Of a DNA stretch of 11,487 nucleotides, positions 1 to 7,042 are shown in pieces. Position 1 is the stretch's first letter; every line of letters begins with the position of its first letter. This stretch comes from an uncultured Parabacteroides sp. (GTDB lineage Bacteria > Bacteroidota > Bacteroidia > Bacteroidales > Tannerellaceae): the NCBI RefSeq assembly GCF_902493135.1, contig NZ_CABUOD010000070.1:1-11487 (forward strand). The letters run 5' to 3'. A program made the translations under genes and the position numbers. The notes beneath the pieces were generated by a model. That model ran no database searches, was not told the DNA's origin, and saw only the letters and a list, made by a program, of their open reading frames with translations.

Positions 1-38
1 TTTTCATGGTATTAGATTTAAGGTTAACAATGAAGATT

Positions 39-68
39 GGCTGTCCGTGATGGATGGCCTTTTTTTTT
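39..68 (+). terminator. Rho-independent terminator of an upstream gene
   Basis: An 8-bp stem pairs GGCTGTCC (39-46) with GGATGGCC (52-59), including two G-T wobbles, around the loop GTGAT, and runs directly into nine T residues (60-68). This is a classic intrinsic terminator on the plus strand. It must serve a gene whose end lies at or before the left edge of the window, and it separates that gene from the fimbrial lipoprotein gene at 116. Confidence 0.85.
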
Positions 69-115
69 GAAACAAATATTAGAGAATCCGTGTTTAATCG
101 CCATAAACGAAAAGA

Positions 116-949
116 ATGGTTATGAACAGGATTCTATTTTATATTGGAGCATTGGTTTTGTTGTTGACGGTTAATTCCTGCATAAAAGAAGATTTGGAGG
201 AATGTCCCCCTCAATTTACGGTAAAAGTATTTATCGAGGATAAACAGTATATAAATATCGGTGAGATTCCTCAGTTGAACAGTAGAGATGAGACGCTTCC
301 TTTTCGGGACTTTGTGGGGACGATTCATTATTCCTTGCACAACCTTCTAACCGGGGAAATTGCAGATTCTTCTTCATTTGTCCCTGTTGTGGATGACGCA
401 AAGTTTTATATGATTGCGTTTCATAATATACCCGATGGACGATATGAACTGACTGTCTGGGGGAATGTAACGCAAGATATGGACCCGCGTATCCTGCATG
501 CTGATGGTGCTGAACAGACCGACCTCTTTATGGCGACATCCATTCTTGATTTCACGTCGGGTTTTCAGACGACCGATGTTCTGATGAAGCGGGTCAAGGG
601 GAATTTAGTGCTTATTTGTAATAATTTTCCTTCTGATTTTACGCATGTGGAAGAGAAAATCAGCTCGGTTTATCAATCGGTCGACCCTCATTTTGTGTAT
701 TCAGGAAGTACCAATGTTGTAAAGACGGCCCCTTTGCTGCCGGTTAACCAGTTCTTGCTGGCTCCGACTGTAAACGGAACGAATTCGACTGTGAACCTCC
801 GGTTCTTTAATCCGAACAGTGCTGGCAACAAGTCTGCCATAGAATTTCCTGAATTTAATGTGACATTGTCTCGGAACAAAATATCTGTCATTTCCGTAGA
901 CTATAATCCCGAAACGATTTCCTGGAAAATCAGGACATCCCTATTTTAG
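116..949 (+). CDS. FimB/Mfa2-family fimbrial anchor lipoprotein
   Basis: Likely the minor subunit that anchors a Bacteroidales type V fimbria to the outer membrane and limits its length. The N-terminus is a lipoprotein signal: a hydrophobic run at residues 5-19 followed by the lipobox-like V-N-S-C with the lipidated Cys at residue 22. The mature start, with a second Cys followed by Pro-Pro (residues 30-32) after an acidic stretch, is typical of the Mfa2/FimB family. The rest has the expected beta-rich character, and 277 residues is near the family's usual length of about 300. ATG codons at 116 and 122 (residue 3) are both possible starts; the second gives the shorter, more typical signal. The major pilin gene is not in the window, and a terminator lies directly upstream, so the gene probably needs its own promoter or readthrough; no clear TAnnTTTG box is visible at 69-115. 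The sequence is AT-richer than the efflux genes downstream. Confidence 0.75.
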   Translation: MVMNRILFYIGALVLLLTVNSCIKEDLEECPPQFTVKVFIEDKQYINIGEIPQLNSRDETLPFRDFVGTIHYSLHNLLTGEIADSSSFVPVVDDAKFYMIAFHNIPDGRYELTVWGNVTQDMDPRILHADGAEQTDLFMATSILDFTSGFQTTDVLMKRVKGNLVLICNNFPSDFTHVEEKISSVYQSVDPHFVYSGSTNVVKTAPLLPVNQFLLAPTVNGTNSTVNLRFFNPNSAGNKSAIEFPEFNVTLSRNKISVISVDYNPETISWKIRTSLF

Positions 950-1080
950 GACCTTTGCTGAACACGGATTTCCGATTTGGATGTGGATGGCTGTGACATT
1001 TTGATAATCTTAAATTCATATTCCTCTGTCATGCAGGATGTGTTACTGTGCCGCTTATGTGTTATGTAAGGGAAAAACCG

Positions 1081-1088
1081 TATCTTTG
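1081..1088 (+). promoter_or_regulatory. Bacteroidetes -7 promoter box (TATCTTTG)
   Basis: TATCTTTG matches the Bacteroidetes -7 consensus TAnnTTTG exactly and lies 35 bases before the FHA gene start. No clear TTG/TTTG -33 box is visible at the expected distance, so the call rests on the -7 element and its position. Confidence 0.6.
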
Positions 1089-1123
1089 TACTCAGTTATA
1101 TGTCAATATCCAAAAATTAAGAT

Positions 1124-1657
1124 ATGAAGAGAGTTTTCTGCCCCAAGTGTGATAATCAGTTAGCATTTGACGAAACAAAATACCCGGAAGGTAAAGTGTT
1201 GGCATTCGTATGTCCGCAATGTGGTTCTCAGTTTAAGATCAAATTGGGACGAAAAGTAGTCCGTACCGAATCAGGACAGGAGAAAGAGGTAAAGGAGCCG
1301 GATTTTTCCTGCGGTTATATTACGGTAATCGAAAATGCTTTCGGGTTCAAACAGGAGCTTCCCCTCGTAATGGGCGATAATGTGATCGGCCGCCGCAATA
1401 AAGATACCGACGGAGTCGATGTCCCTATTATCACGAGCGATCCCAGCATGGGCCGTAAACACTGTGTGATCAATGTGAAAGAAGATAAAGAAGGAAAGCT
1501 CGTTTACACATTGCGTGATTTCCCAAGCCTTACCGGAACATTTTTATGCAGTGTCCTTGTCGGAAAGAAAGAGCAAATACGGATCGGCGAAGGCGCCATC
1601 GTAACGATCGGTGCTACCACCTTTATTCTCCATGTACCGGGAGGGGAGGAAGAGTAG
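1124..1657 (+). CDS. Zinc-ribbon plus FHA domain protein
   Basis: A 177-residue cytoplasmic protein with no signal peptide or membrane segment. Residues 6-33 form a two-knuckle zinc ribbon (C6-x2-C9 and C30-x2-C33) resembling the MJ0042-type finger. Residues about 63-170 form a forkhead-associated (FHA) domain, which in other proteins binds phosphothreonine peptides: the G89-R90 turn after the first strands and the R111-x-H113 motif are recognisable. In the usual S-R-x-H signature the Ser position is Gly here (S108-M-G-R-K-H), so phosphopeptide affinity may be altered; Ser108 is two residues earlier. The start at 1124 is supported by the promoter box just upstream and by the ribbon beginning at once. 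It appears to be a single-gene unit followed by a 420-base gap. No kinase or phosphatase gene is nearby, so its partner is unknown. Confidence 0.8.
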   Translation: MKRVFCPKCDNQLAFDETKYPEGKVLAFVCPQCGSQFKIKLGRKVVRTESGQEKEVKEPDFSCGYITVIENAFGFKQELPLVMGDNVIGRRNKDTDGVDVPIITSDPSMGRKHCVINVKEDKEGKLVYTLRDFPSLTGTFLCSVLVGKKEQIRIGEGAIVTIGATTFILHVPGGEEE

Positions 1658-1684
1658 GGCATGCGGTTAAAACTTAGATACTGT

Positions 1685-1787
1685 CCGGAGTGAAACTGAC
1701 CTCTTGCATCAGGGCGATAAGGGAGATAGGGGGAATTTGGCGTAGGTTTCGGGAGAGATGGATGCAAAAAATCCTTTTCGACTCCGG
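1685..1787. ncRNA. Possible structured RNA or inverted-repeat element
   Basis: Two perfect 7-bp inverted repeats are nested: CCGGAGT (1685-1691) with ACTCCGG (1781-1787), and TTGCATC (1704-1710) with GATGCAA (1761-1767). The outer stem extends by GAAA (1692-1695) pairing with TTTC (1776-1779) if one G bulges. The 50-base apical region is purine-rich with G runs at 1712-1714, 1721-1723, 1729-1733 and 1751-1753. It may be part of the FHA transcript 3' end, an independent small RNA on either strand, or a repeat element. No promoter or terminator is evident and I do not recognise a family. Confidence 0.3.
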
Positions 1788-2018
1788 TGCAGTAAACTAA
1801 GCTAAAGAATCATTATTCATGCTTTTTGTTTTAGACTTCGACAATAAAACAACTTATAACGGGTTTGGCTCACGCCCTTTTACATAAAGAACCACAAATA
1901 TATTAAACGAAAGTTTCATCAATTTCGGCTGAATAGGCCTTAAGGAGCTATTACTTAGCTTGTAATCCCTGCGTTGTATTAAAATGAAAATGTTAAATCG
2001 GATATTTCGGACAATCTT

Positions 2019-2049
2019 TCTGACAGATCCTTTTTTATATGTACTTTTG
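2019..2049 (+). promoter_or_regulatory. Promoter of fsr-like gene
   Basis: TACTTTTG (2042-2049) matches the Bacteroidetes -7 consensus TAnnTTTG. Nineteen bases upstream, TCTG (2019-2022) is a near match to the -33 TTTG box. The predicted transcription start falls roughly 15-20 bases before the ATG at 2078, giving a short leader. Confidence 0.65.
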
Positions 2050-2077
2050 CAAACGAAAGAGGCAATAAGATTAATTA

Positions 2078-3283
2078 ATGGAACAGAACAAGGTACAGGC
2101 CACTACGGGGATCACCTTCCACGTACTGGTCGCTTTGAGCATATGTCACTGCTTGAATGACACACTACAGTCCGTTATCTCGGCTGTTTATCCACTATTT
2201 AAGGAAGATTTAGGTTTGAGCTTTGCCCAGATCGGTTTGATAACGCTTGTCTACCAGTCGGCAGCATCCGTATGCCAGCCGTTGACTGGGCTGTTCTTTG
2301 ACAAATGGCCCTCGGCGTGGTCGTTGCCGACAGGGATGGGTTTTACGCTCGTGGGCTTGTCGAGCCTGGCATTTGCCGATACGCTGCCCTTGGTCCTATG
2401 CTCGGTTGCATTAGTAGGGATCGGCTCGTCGGTCTTCCATCCGGAGGCTTCCCGGCTGACTTCGCTTGCATCGGGCGGAAAGCGGGGGTTGGCACAGTCG
2501 CTGTTCCAGGTCGGGGGAAATTTGGGCGGCTCATTGGGGCCTTTGCTTGCAGCCGTGTTCGTCGCCCCCTATGGGCGGAGGCATATCGCTTTGTTCACGA
2601 TCCTGGCCTGTGTCGCGATTCTGGTGATGCTTCCCGTCGGGCACTGGTATAAAGGTCTCCTGCTTCGATTGAAGAAAGCGGAAGAGGAAATGCCCAAGGC
2701 GCATGTCCGTACACCGCTGCCGATGGGAAAGACCGTCTTCTCGATTACGATCCTCTTGATTCTGATCTTCTCCAAATATATTTATATGGCGAGTTTGAAC
2801 AGCTACTACACCTTCTACCTGATCCATAAGTTCGGGATCAGCGTGCAAGCCTCCCAGCTTTACCTGTTCGTCTTCCTGATTGCGACGGCAATCGGAACGC
2901 TGATGGGCGGACCGATCGGCGACCGGGTAGGACGGAAGTATGTGATCTGGGCCTCTATTTTGGGAGCCGCCCCGTTCACGTTGATCATGCCTCATGTGGA
3001 GAACCTGTACCTGACGGCGGTCCTCAGTTTCTGCGTCGGCCTGACCCTGTCGTCGGCTTTCCCGGCCATCCTGGTGTATGCACAGGAATTGCTGCCTTAT
3101 AAATTAGGCTTGATCTCCGGTCTCTTTTTCGGTTTTGCCTTCGGGGTGGCAGGGATTGCATCGGCCGTATTGGGGAACATGGCCGACCGCTATGGAATAG
3201 AGGCGGTCTATAACGTCTGCGGCTATATGCCGCTTATCGGATTGGTCACATGGTTCCTGCCTGACCTTAAAAAGAAACGGTAG
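2078..3283 (+). CDS. fsr: MFS exporter, fosmidomycin resistance (Fsr) family
   Basis: A 401-residue inner-membrane drug/proton antiporter of the major facilitator superfamily. From memory it aligns along its whole length with E. coli Fsr, including the N-terminal S-I-C-H-C-L-N-D segment (21-28), G-S-S-V-F-H-P-E (116-123), the Q-V-G-G-N region (144-148), the F-S-K-Y helix (231-234), and the signature loop G-G-P-I-G-D-R-V-G-R-K (277-287) between two helices. The pattern suggests twelve membrane segments split by a charged cytoplasmic loop at about residues 192-216. Fsr in E. coli exports fosmidomycin; substrate identity here is inferred from the family only. A good promoter lies immediately upstream. 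Only 74 bases separate the stop from the efflux operon on the same strand, with no convincing terminator between, so cotranscription is possible. Confidence 0.9.
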   Translation: MEQNKVQATTGITFHVLVALSICHCLNDTLQSVISAVYPLFKEDLGLSFAQIGLITLVYQSAASVCQPLTGLFFDKWPSAWSLPTGMGFTLVGLSSLAFADTLPLVLCSVALVGIGSSVFHPEASRLTSLASGGKRGLAQSLFQVGGNLGGSLGPLLAAVFVAPYGRRHIALFTILACVAILVMLPVGHWYKGLLLRLKKAEEEMPKAHVRTPLPMGKTVFSITILLILIFSKYIYMASLNSYYTFYLIHKFGISVQASQLYLFVFLIATAIGTLMGGPIGDRVGRKYVIWASILGAAPFTLIMPHVENLYLTAVLSFCVGLTLSSAFPAILVYAQELLPYKLGLISGLFFGFAFGVAGIASAVLGNMADRYGIEAVYNVCGYMPLIGLVTWFLPDLKKKR

Positions 3284-3312
3284 GGCCAGGGGAACAATAG
3301 AGGCGGTCGCCT

Positions 3313-3370
3313 TGTTATAAATCATAAATTTCGCACAAACTAAATTTAGACGCACTTATGATTTATAACA
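3313..3370 (+). promoter_or_regulatory. 13-bp inverted repeat spanning the TolC-gene start codon
   Basis: TGTTATAAATCAT (3313-3325) is the exact reverse complement of ATGATTTATAACA (3358-3370), whose first three bases are the start codon of the next gene. The 32-base spacer carries two similar units: TAAATTT followed at once by CGCAC (3325-3336), and TAAATTT, then AGA, then CGCAC (3341-3355). It also contains the perfect palindrome CTAAATTTAG (3340-3349). In RNA the outer arms could pair and sequester the start codon; in DNA the layout resembles an operator. TAAATTTC (3325-3332) is one base off the -7 consensus. Confidence 0.6.
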
Positions 3371-4791
3371 TTACTCACTTCAGCATCGCCCTGCTGTGGC
3401 TTCTTCCTGCTTTTGCCTCTGCCCAGACAGAGCCGATAGACTTGTCGTTGGAGCAATCCCTCACGCTCTTGCAAAGCGAGAACAAGAGTCTCAAGATTGC
3501 CGGGAAAGAAGTGGAACTGGCGAAGAACGAACATCAGAAACTCAATGCTTTCTGGTATCCCACTATCAGTGCCGCGGGAGCTTATGTGCACATGTCGAAT
3601 CCGGTCGAGGTACGCCAACCCCTGAACCAGTTTACCGATCCGGCGAAAGAGTATGTCCATTCCATCCTCCCTAACGACCAGTTTATCTCATCACTTCTCG
3701 ATAAGATCGGACAGAACACATTGACGCTGCCCCTCATCTCACAGAACATCACGTCGATCGACGCAAACCTGACCTGGCCTATCTTTACAGGCGGCAAACG
3801 CATCTATGCCGGCAAGATCGGCAAGCAACTCGTCTCCGTGGCCGAAGTCAACCGCGAACAAGTGAGCGCGAACCAGCAAGCCCTGCTGATCGAAAGCTAT
3901 TTCGGCCTGCGCCTCGGCCAGCGGGTCGTCGAAGTAAAGGCAGAAACCTATAACTCCCTGAAAACCCATTACGACCAGGCTTTGAAGTTGGAGCAACAAG
4001 GAATGATCAACCGAGCCGAGCGCCTTGTCGCTCAAGTGAGCATGGAAGAGGCGAAGCGCGAACTCGAATCCGCCCGCAAAGACCTCGAAGTCGCCAGCCA
4101 GGCGCTCAAGAGCCTGATCAACATTGGAGAAGAACAGGAGATCCGCACAACGACCTCCCTCTTCATCAACGAAAGCATCCCCTCAGCCAGCTACTTCAAA
4201 GAGATGATCCCTTTTAACAATTACCTGGTCAACCAGTTGAAGCTACAGGAGGGCATCGTTGGCAACCAATTGAAGATCGGCCGTACAGGCTACCTCCCCA
4301 ACATCGCCCTGATCGGCAAGCAGACCCTTTATGCGGATGGACTCGACAAATACCTTATGCCGCGCACGATGATCGGGGTAGGTTTTACCTGGAACATCTT
4401 CGACGGCCTCGACCGGGAGAAACGCATCCGCCAGGCACGCCTGACCAGCCAGTCGCTTGCCATCGGCAAAGAGAAAGCCGTGACCGATTTGCAGGTAGGA
4501 GTCGACAAGTTCTACTCCCAGATGCAAAATGCGATGGACAATGTCAAGGCGTTGAATACAACACTTGAGATGAGCAACGAACTGGTTCGTATCCGCGAGA
4601 AGTCCTTCAAGGAAGGAATGGCGACCTCCTCGGACGTGGTAGACGCCGAAGTGGTACTCTCGAAGGTGAAGACCGCCTTCCTGCTTGCCTATTACCAGTA
4701 CGACGTGGCGCTTGCCAACCTCCTATCCATTTGTGGCATTCCTGAAGCCTTCCACCAATACCGGTTGGACGGTAAAACAGAGATCTTATAA
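3358..4791 (+). CDS. TolC-family outer-membrane efflux channel
   Basis: A 477-residue outer membrane efflux protein, the exit duct of a tripartite exporter. Residues 1-22 are a Sec signal peptide (hydrophobic run 8-19, cleavage probably after A-S-A before Q23). The mature protein shows the internal duplication typical of the family: long coiled-coil helices at about 28-64, 155-255, 290-306 and 350-450, and two matching strand motifs, T-W-P-I-F-T-G-G-K-R (139-148) and T-W-N-I-F-D-G (344-350). There is no N-terminal lipidated Cys, so it is not of the acylated OprM type. It is first in a tight operon, with the adaptor gene 18 bases downstream and two permease genes after that, which fits export of a small molecule or toxin. 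Expression may be controlled at its start by the inverted repeat that includes the ATG. Confidence 0.9.
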   Translation: MIYNITHFSIALLWLLPAFASAQTEPIDLSLEQSLTLLQSENKSLKIAGKEVELAKNEHQKLNAFWYPTISAAGAYVHMSNPVEVRQPLNQFTDPAKEYVHSILPNDQFISSLLDKIGQNTLTLPLISQNITSIDANLTWPIFTGGKRIYAGKIGKQLVSVAEVNREQVSANQQALLIESYFGLRLGQRVVEVKAETYNSLKTHYDQALKLEQQGMINRAERLVAQVSMEEAKRELESARKDLEVASQALKSLINIGEEQEIRTTTSLFINESIPSASYFKEMIPFNNYLVNQLKLQEGIVGNQLKIGRTGYLPNIALIGKQTLYADGLDKYLMPRTMIGVGFTWNIFDGLDREKRIRQARLTSQSLAIGKEKAVTDLQVGVDKFYSQMQNAMDNVKALNTTLEMSNELVRIREKSFKEGMATSSDVVDAEVVLSKVKTAFLLAYYQYDVALANLLSICGIPEAFHQYRLDGKTEIL

Positions 4792-4809
4792 ACATAAAAC
4801 CGTATAATC

Positions 4810-5805
4810 ATGGACAAATCGAAGAAATACCTGACGATCTCCTTCATAGTAGTGCTGATCGCCGTAGCCATTATATCCTTGGCAGGCATGTTCCTGTTGA
4901 AGAATAAACCTGTGATCTTGCAAGGACAGATCGAAGCAACCGAGATACGCATCTCCGGGAAGCTGCCCGGCCGTATCGACACATTCTTGGTCAAGGAAGG
5001 ACAGAACGTAAAAGCTGGCGACACCCTTGTCGTCATCAACAGCCCTGAAGCGCTCGCCAAATACCAGCAAGTGAACGCCCTCGAAAATATCGCCCGTTTC
5101 CAGAACCAGAAGGTAGACGAGGGAACGCGTAAGCAGATCATTGCCACTGTCCAACAGCTCTGGAACAAATCGAAGTCGGATCTCGAACTGGCAAAGACCA
5201 CCTACAACCGTATCGAGGCCCTGTATAAAGACAGTGTCGTCTCATCACAACGGCGGGACGAGGTGAAAGCCTTGTACGATGCCGCCGTTGCCGGTGAGCG
5301 AGCAGCCTGGAACCAATACCAAATGGCTCTCGACGGCGCCCAGATACAGGACAAGGAGAGTGCCCGCTCCCTGGTGAACGCCGCCAAGGGAACTGTCGAG
5401 GAGGTCGCCGCCCTTTTGCAGGACGCCCGCCTGACAGCCCCGGAGTCCGGCCAGATATCGACCATCTTCCCAAAAAGGGGGGAACTTGTCGGAGCCGGAA
5501 TGCCTATCATGAACCTGGTCGTGCTCGACGACGTGCATGTGGTGTTGAATGTCCGCGAAGACCGCCTGCCGCTCTTCCCGATGGGAGGGACGTTTATTGC
5601 CGATGTCCCGGCGATCGACAAGAAGGGTATCGAGTTCAAGATCAATTATGTCAGCCCATTGGGCAGTTTTGCCACCTGGAAGTCGACCAAGCAGACGGGT
5701 AGCTATGATCTCCGCACGTTCGAGATACACGCCCTGCCGGTCGGGAAGGTGGAAGGACTGCGGCCCGGCATGTCGGTATTGGTTGAATTGAAAGTTGAGA
5801 ATTGA
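4810..5805 (+). CDS. HlyD-family periplasmic adaptor subunit
   Basis: A 331-residue membrane fusion protein that would bridge the inner-membrane permeases and the TolC-like channel. One N-terminal membrane segment (residues 9-30) anchors it. The first lipoyl half-motif follows at about 37-77 (G-R-I-D-T-F-L-V-K-E-G near 54-64 and K-A-G-D-T-L near 68-73), then a long alpha-hairpin at about 80-205 rich in Ala, Gln and Glu, the second lipoyl half at about 207-227 (A-P-E-S-G, then K-R-G-E), and a beta-barrel/membrane-proximal part ending in G-L-R-P-G-M-S (317-323). It resembles the YhiI-type adaptors of ABC-2 exporters. Its stop codon lies inside the left arm of an AT-rich hairpin, 22 bases before the likely permease start. 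Confidence 0.9.
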   Translation: MDKSKKYLTISFIVVLIAVAIISLAGMFLLKNKPVILQGQIEATEIRISGKLPGRIDTFLVKEGQNVKAGDTLVVINSPEALAKYQQVNALENIARFQNQKVDEGTRKQIIATVQQLWNKSKSDLELAKTTYNRIEALYKDSVVSSQRRDEVKALYDAAVAGERAAWNQYQMALDGAQIQDKESARSLVNAAKGTVEEVAALLQDARLTAPESGQISTIFPKRGELVGAGMPIMNLVVLDDVHVVLNVREDRLPLFPMGGTFIADVPAIDKKGIEFKINYVSPLGSFATWKSTKQTGSYDLRTFEIHALPVGKVEGLRPGMSVLVELKVEN

Positions 5806-5863
5806 AAATCAAAAATTCAAAGACAGTATGGTTAATTCCCAATCTTCAATTTCCAATTCTCAA
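5795..5863 (+). repeat. AT-rich inverted repeat at the adaptor/permease junction
   Basis: The arms at 5795-5818 and 5840-5863 match as inverted repeats at 19 of 24 positions, with a perfect outer 10 bp (TTGAGAATTG with CAATTCTCAA). The left arm contains the adaptor stop codon (5803-5805). The 21-base loop contains the ATG at 5828. Runs of the form AATTGAGAATTGAAAA and their complements resemble low-complexity repeats I recall between genes in Bacteroidales genomes, so this may be a dispersed repeat copy that now encodes the first residues of the permease. Confidence 0.6.
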
Positions 5864-7027
5864 TTTGTACGGGTTCTTCGAAGAGAACTTGCACGGATGG
5901 TCTCACGGCGTCTCTATTTCGGAGTATGCATCGTGCTGCCGTTGTTCTGCATCTTCTTCATGTCCACGATCTTCGGGGACGGGCAGATGGAGAACATACC
6001 CGTCGGCATCGTCGACCAGGACCAGACCGCTCTTTCGCGCGAAGTCACCCGGACAGTCGAAGCGGTCCCCACCTTCAAAGTCACCCGCCACTATGCCGAT
6101 CAGGAGGCCGCCCGCCGTGCCACCCAGTCGAAAGAGATATACGGTTACCTCGTCATCCCGGATCACTTCGAAGCCGATGCCCTGTCGGGGCGGCAGGCGA
6201 CGCTTGCCTACTATTATCACTATGCCCTCCTGAGCGTAGGCGGTGAGGTACGCGGCGCTTTCGCAACCGTCCTTAGCCAGCTCTCGATGGACCCTATCAT
6301 CATGCAGGCCACCGCCCTTGGAATCGGGGAAGAACAGATTACTTCTTTCCTTCTTCCCGTCAAAAGCAGCAATCATCCCCTGTTCAATCCCGACTTGGAC
6401 TATTCGGTCTTTCTGAGCAACCCCTTCTTCTTTGTCTTCTTCCAGATCATTGTCCTGCTGACCACGGTCTATACCGTCGGCAGCGAGATCAAGTTCGGGA
6501 CCGGAGCGGAATGGCTCTCGGCGGCAGGCGGCAATATCGTAATGGCGGTCGCCGGGAAACTATTGCCTTATACCGTTATCTTCAGCCTGATGAGCGTACT
6601 GGCGAACTACGTCATGTTCGGCCTTATGCACATACCTTTCTCATGCGGCTTCTGGCCACTCAACCTTACGGCGATCCTGTTTGTTGTTTCAACCCAAGCG
6701 TTGGCGTTATTCCTCTTCTCCCTCTTTCCGGTGTTGAGCCTTGTCGTCAGCCTCGTGTCGATGGTCGGATCGCTCGGGGCAACGCTGGCAGGCGTGACCT
6801 TCCCGGTAGAATCCATGTATGCTCCGGTCTACTACAGCTCCTACCTTTTTCCTGTCCGTCATTTCACCGAGATCTGTCAGAACCTGCTCTATGGCGATTA
6901 CGGTTTTGCCTATTCATGGGTCAATTACAGTGCGCTGCTTGCCTTTCTCCTTCCCGCCTTGCTGTTATTGCCCCGTTTGAAGAAAGCGATTGTGAACGAA
7001 GAGAAGTGGAGGCATCTTCTCTCTTAA
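5828..7027 (+). CDS. ABC-2 type transporter permease, first subunit
   Basis: An inner-membrane subunit of the YhhJ/YbhR-like ABC-2 permease family. I take the ATG at 5828 (399 residues) rather than the TTG at 5795, which overlaps the adaptor gene's end; the frame is open from 5795. Topology fits the family: one membrane helix at about 29-49, a large periplasmic domain at about 50-195 that begins with the typical I-P-V-G-I-V-D (57-63), then five helices at about 197-217, 236-268, 278-298, 300-322 and 365-383. The first dozen residues (M-V-N-S-Q-S-S-I-S-N-S-Q) are low-complexity and come from the hairpin repeat, so they are probably not conserved. The second permease starts 15 bases downstream and is a distant paralogue, suggesting a heterodimer. 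No ATP-binding partner gene is in the operon. Confidence 0.85.
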   Translation: MVNSQSSISNSQFVRVLRRELARMVSRRLYFGVCIVLPLFCIFFMSTIFGDGQMENIPVGIVDQDQTALSREVTRTVEAVPTFKVTRHYADQEAARRATQSKEIYGYLVIPDHFEADALSGRQATLAYYYHYALLSVGGEVRGAFATVLSQLSMDPIIMQATALGIGEEQITSFLLPVKSSNHPLFNPDLDYSVFLSNPFFFVFFQIIVLLTTVYTVGSEIKFGTGAEWLSAAGGNIVMAVAGKLLPYTVIFSLMSVLANYVMFGLMHIPFSCGFWPLNLTAILFVVSTQALALFLFSLFPVLSLVVSLVSMVGSLGATLAGVTFPVESMYAPVYYSSYLFPVRHFTEICQNLLYGDYGFAYSWVNYSALLAFLLPALLLLPRLKKAIVNEEKWRHLLS

Positions 7028-7042
7028 AAAAGAAATACGAAT

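Larger units (their letters stand above)
1658..2077. other. 420-base intergenic region with structured segment and promoter
   Basis: I find no convincing gene here. The first ATG (1661) opens only ten codons, and the longest minus-strand frame is an antisense extension over the FHA gene. The left part (1685-1787) has a nested inverted-repeat structure listed separately. A weak stem GGG/CCC (1861-1863 with 1875-1877) is followed by TTTT but is too short to call a terminator. A small dyad, AATAG...CCTTAAGG...CTATT at about 1932-1951, lies roughly 90 bases upstream of the fsr promoter and could be an operator, though the evidence is weak. The right end holds the fsr promoter. Confidence 0.5.

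Noticed and set aside
1504..1767. Minus-strand 87-codon frame running from the intergenic region into the FHA gene
   Set aside because: Mostly antisense to the FHA domain, Pro/Ser-rich, and without promoter or family resemblance.
1799..1961. TAAGCTAA/TTAGCTT inverted repeat 150 bases apart
   Set aside because: Only 7 bp in AT-rich DNA with a long spacer and no flanking structure, so compatible with chance.
3302..3314. AGGC-GGTC-GCCT hairpin after fsr as a terminator
   Set aside because: Four-base stem and no T tract, so not a credible intrinsic terminator.
4692..5201. Minus-strand frame of 169 codons over the TolC/HlyD junction
   Set aside because: Antisense to two well-supported genes, with no recognisable domain; typical of GC-rich antisense openness.
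5795..5827. TTG start at 5795 for the first permease
   Set aside because: It overlaps the adaptor gene and adds only residues encoded by the repeat; the ATG at 5828 is the simpler start.
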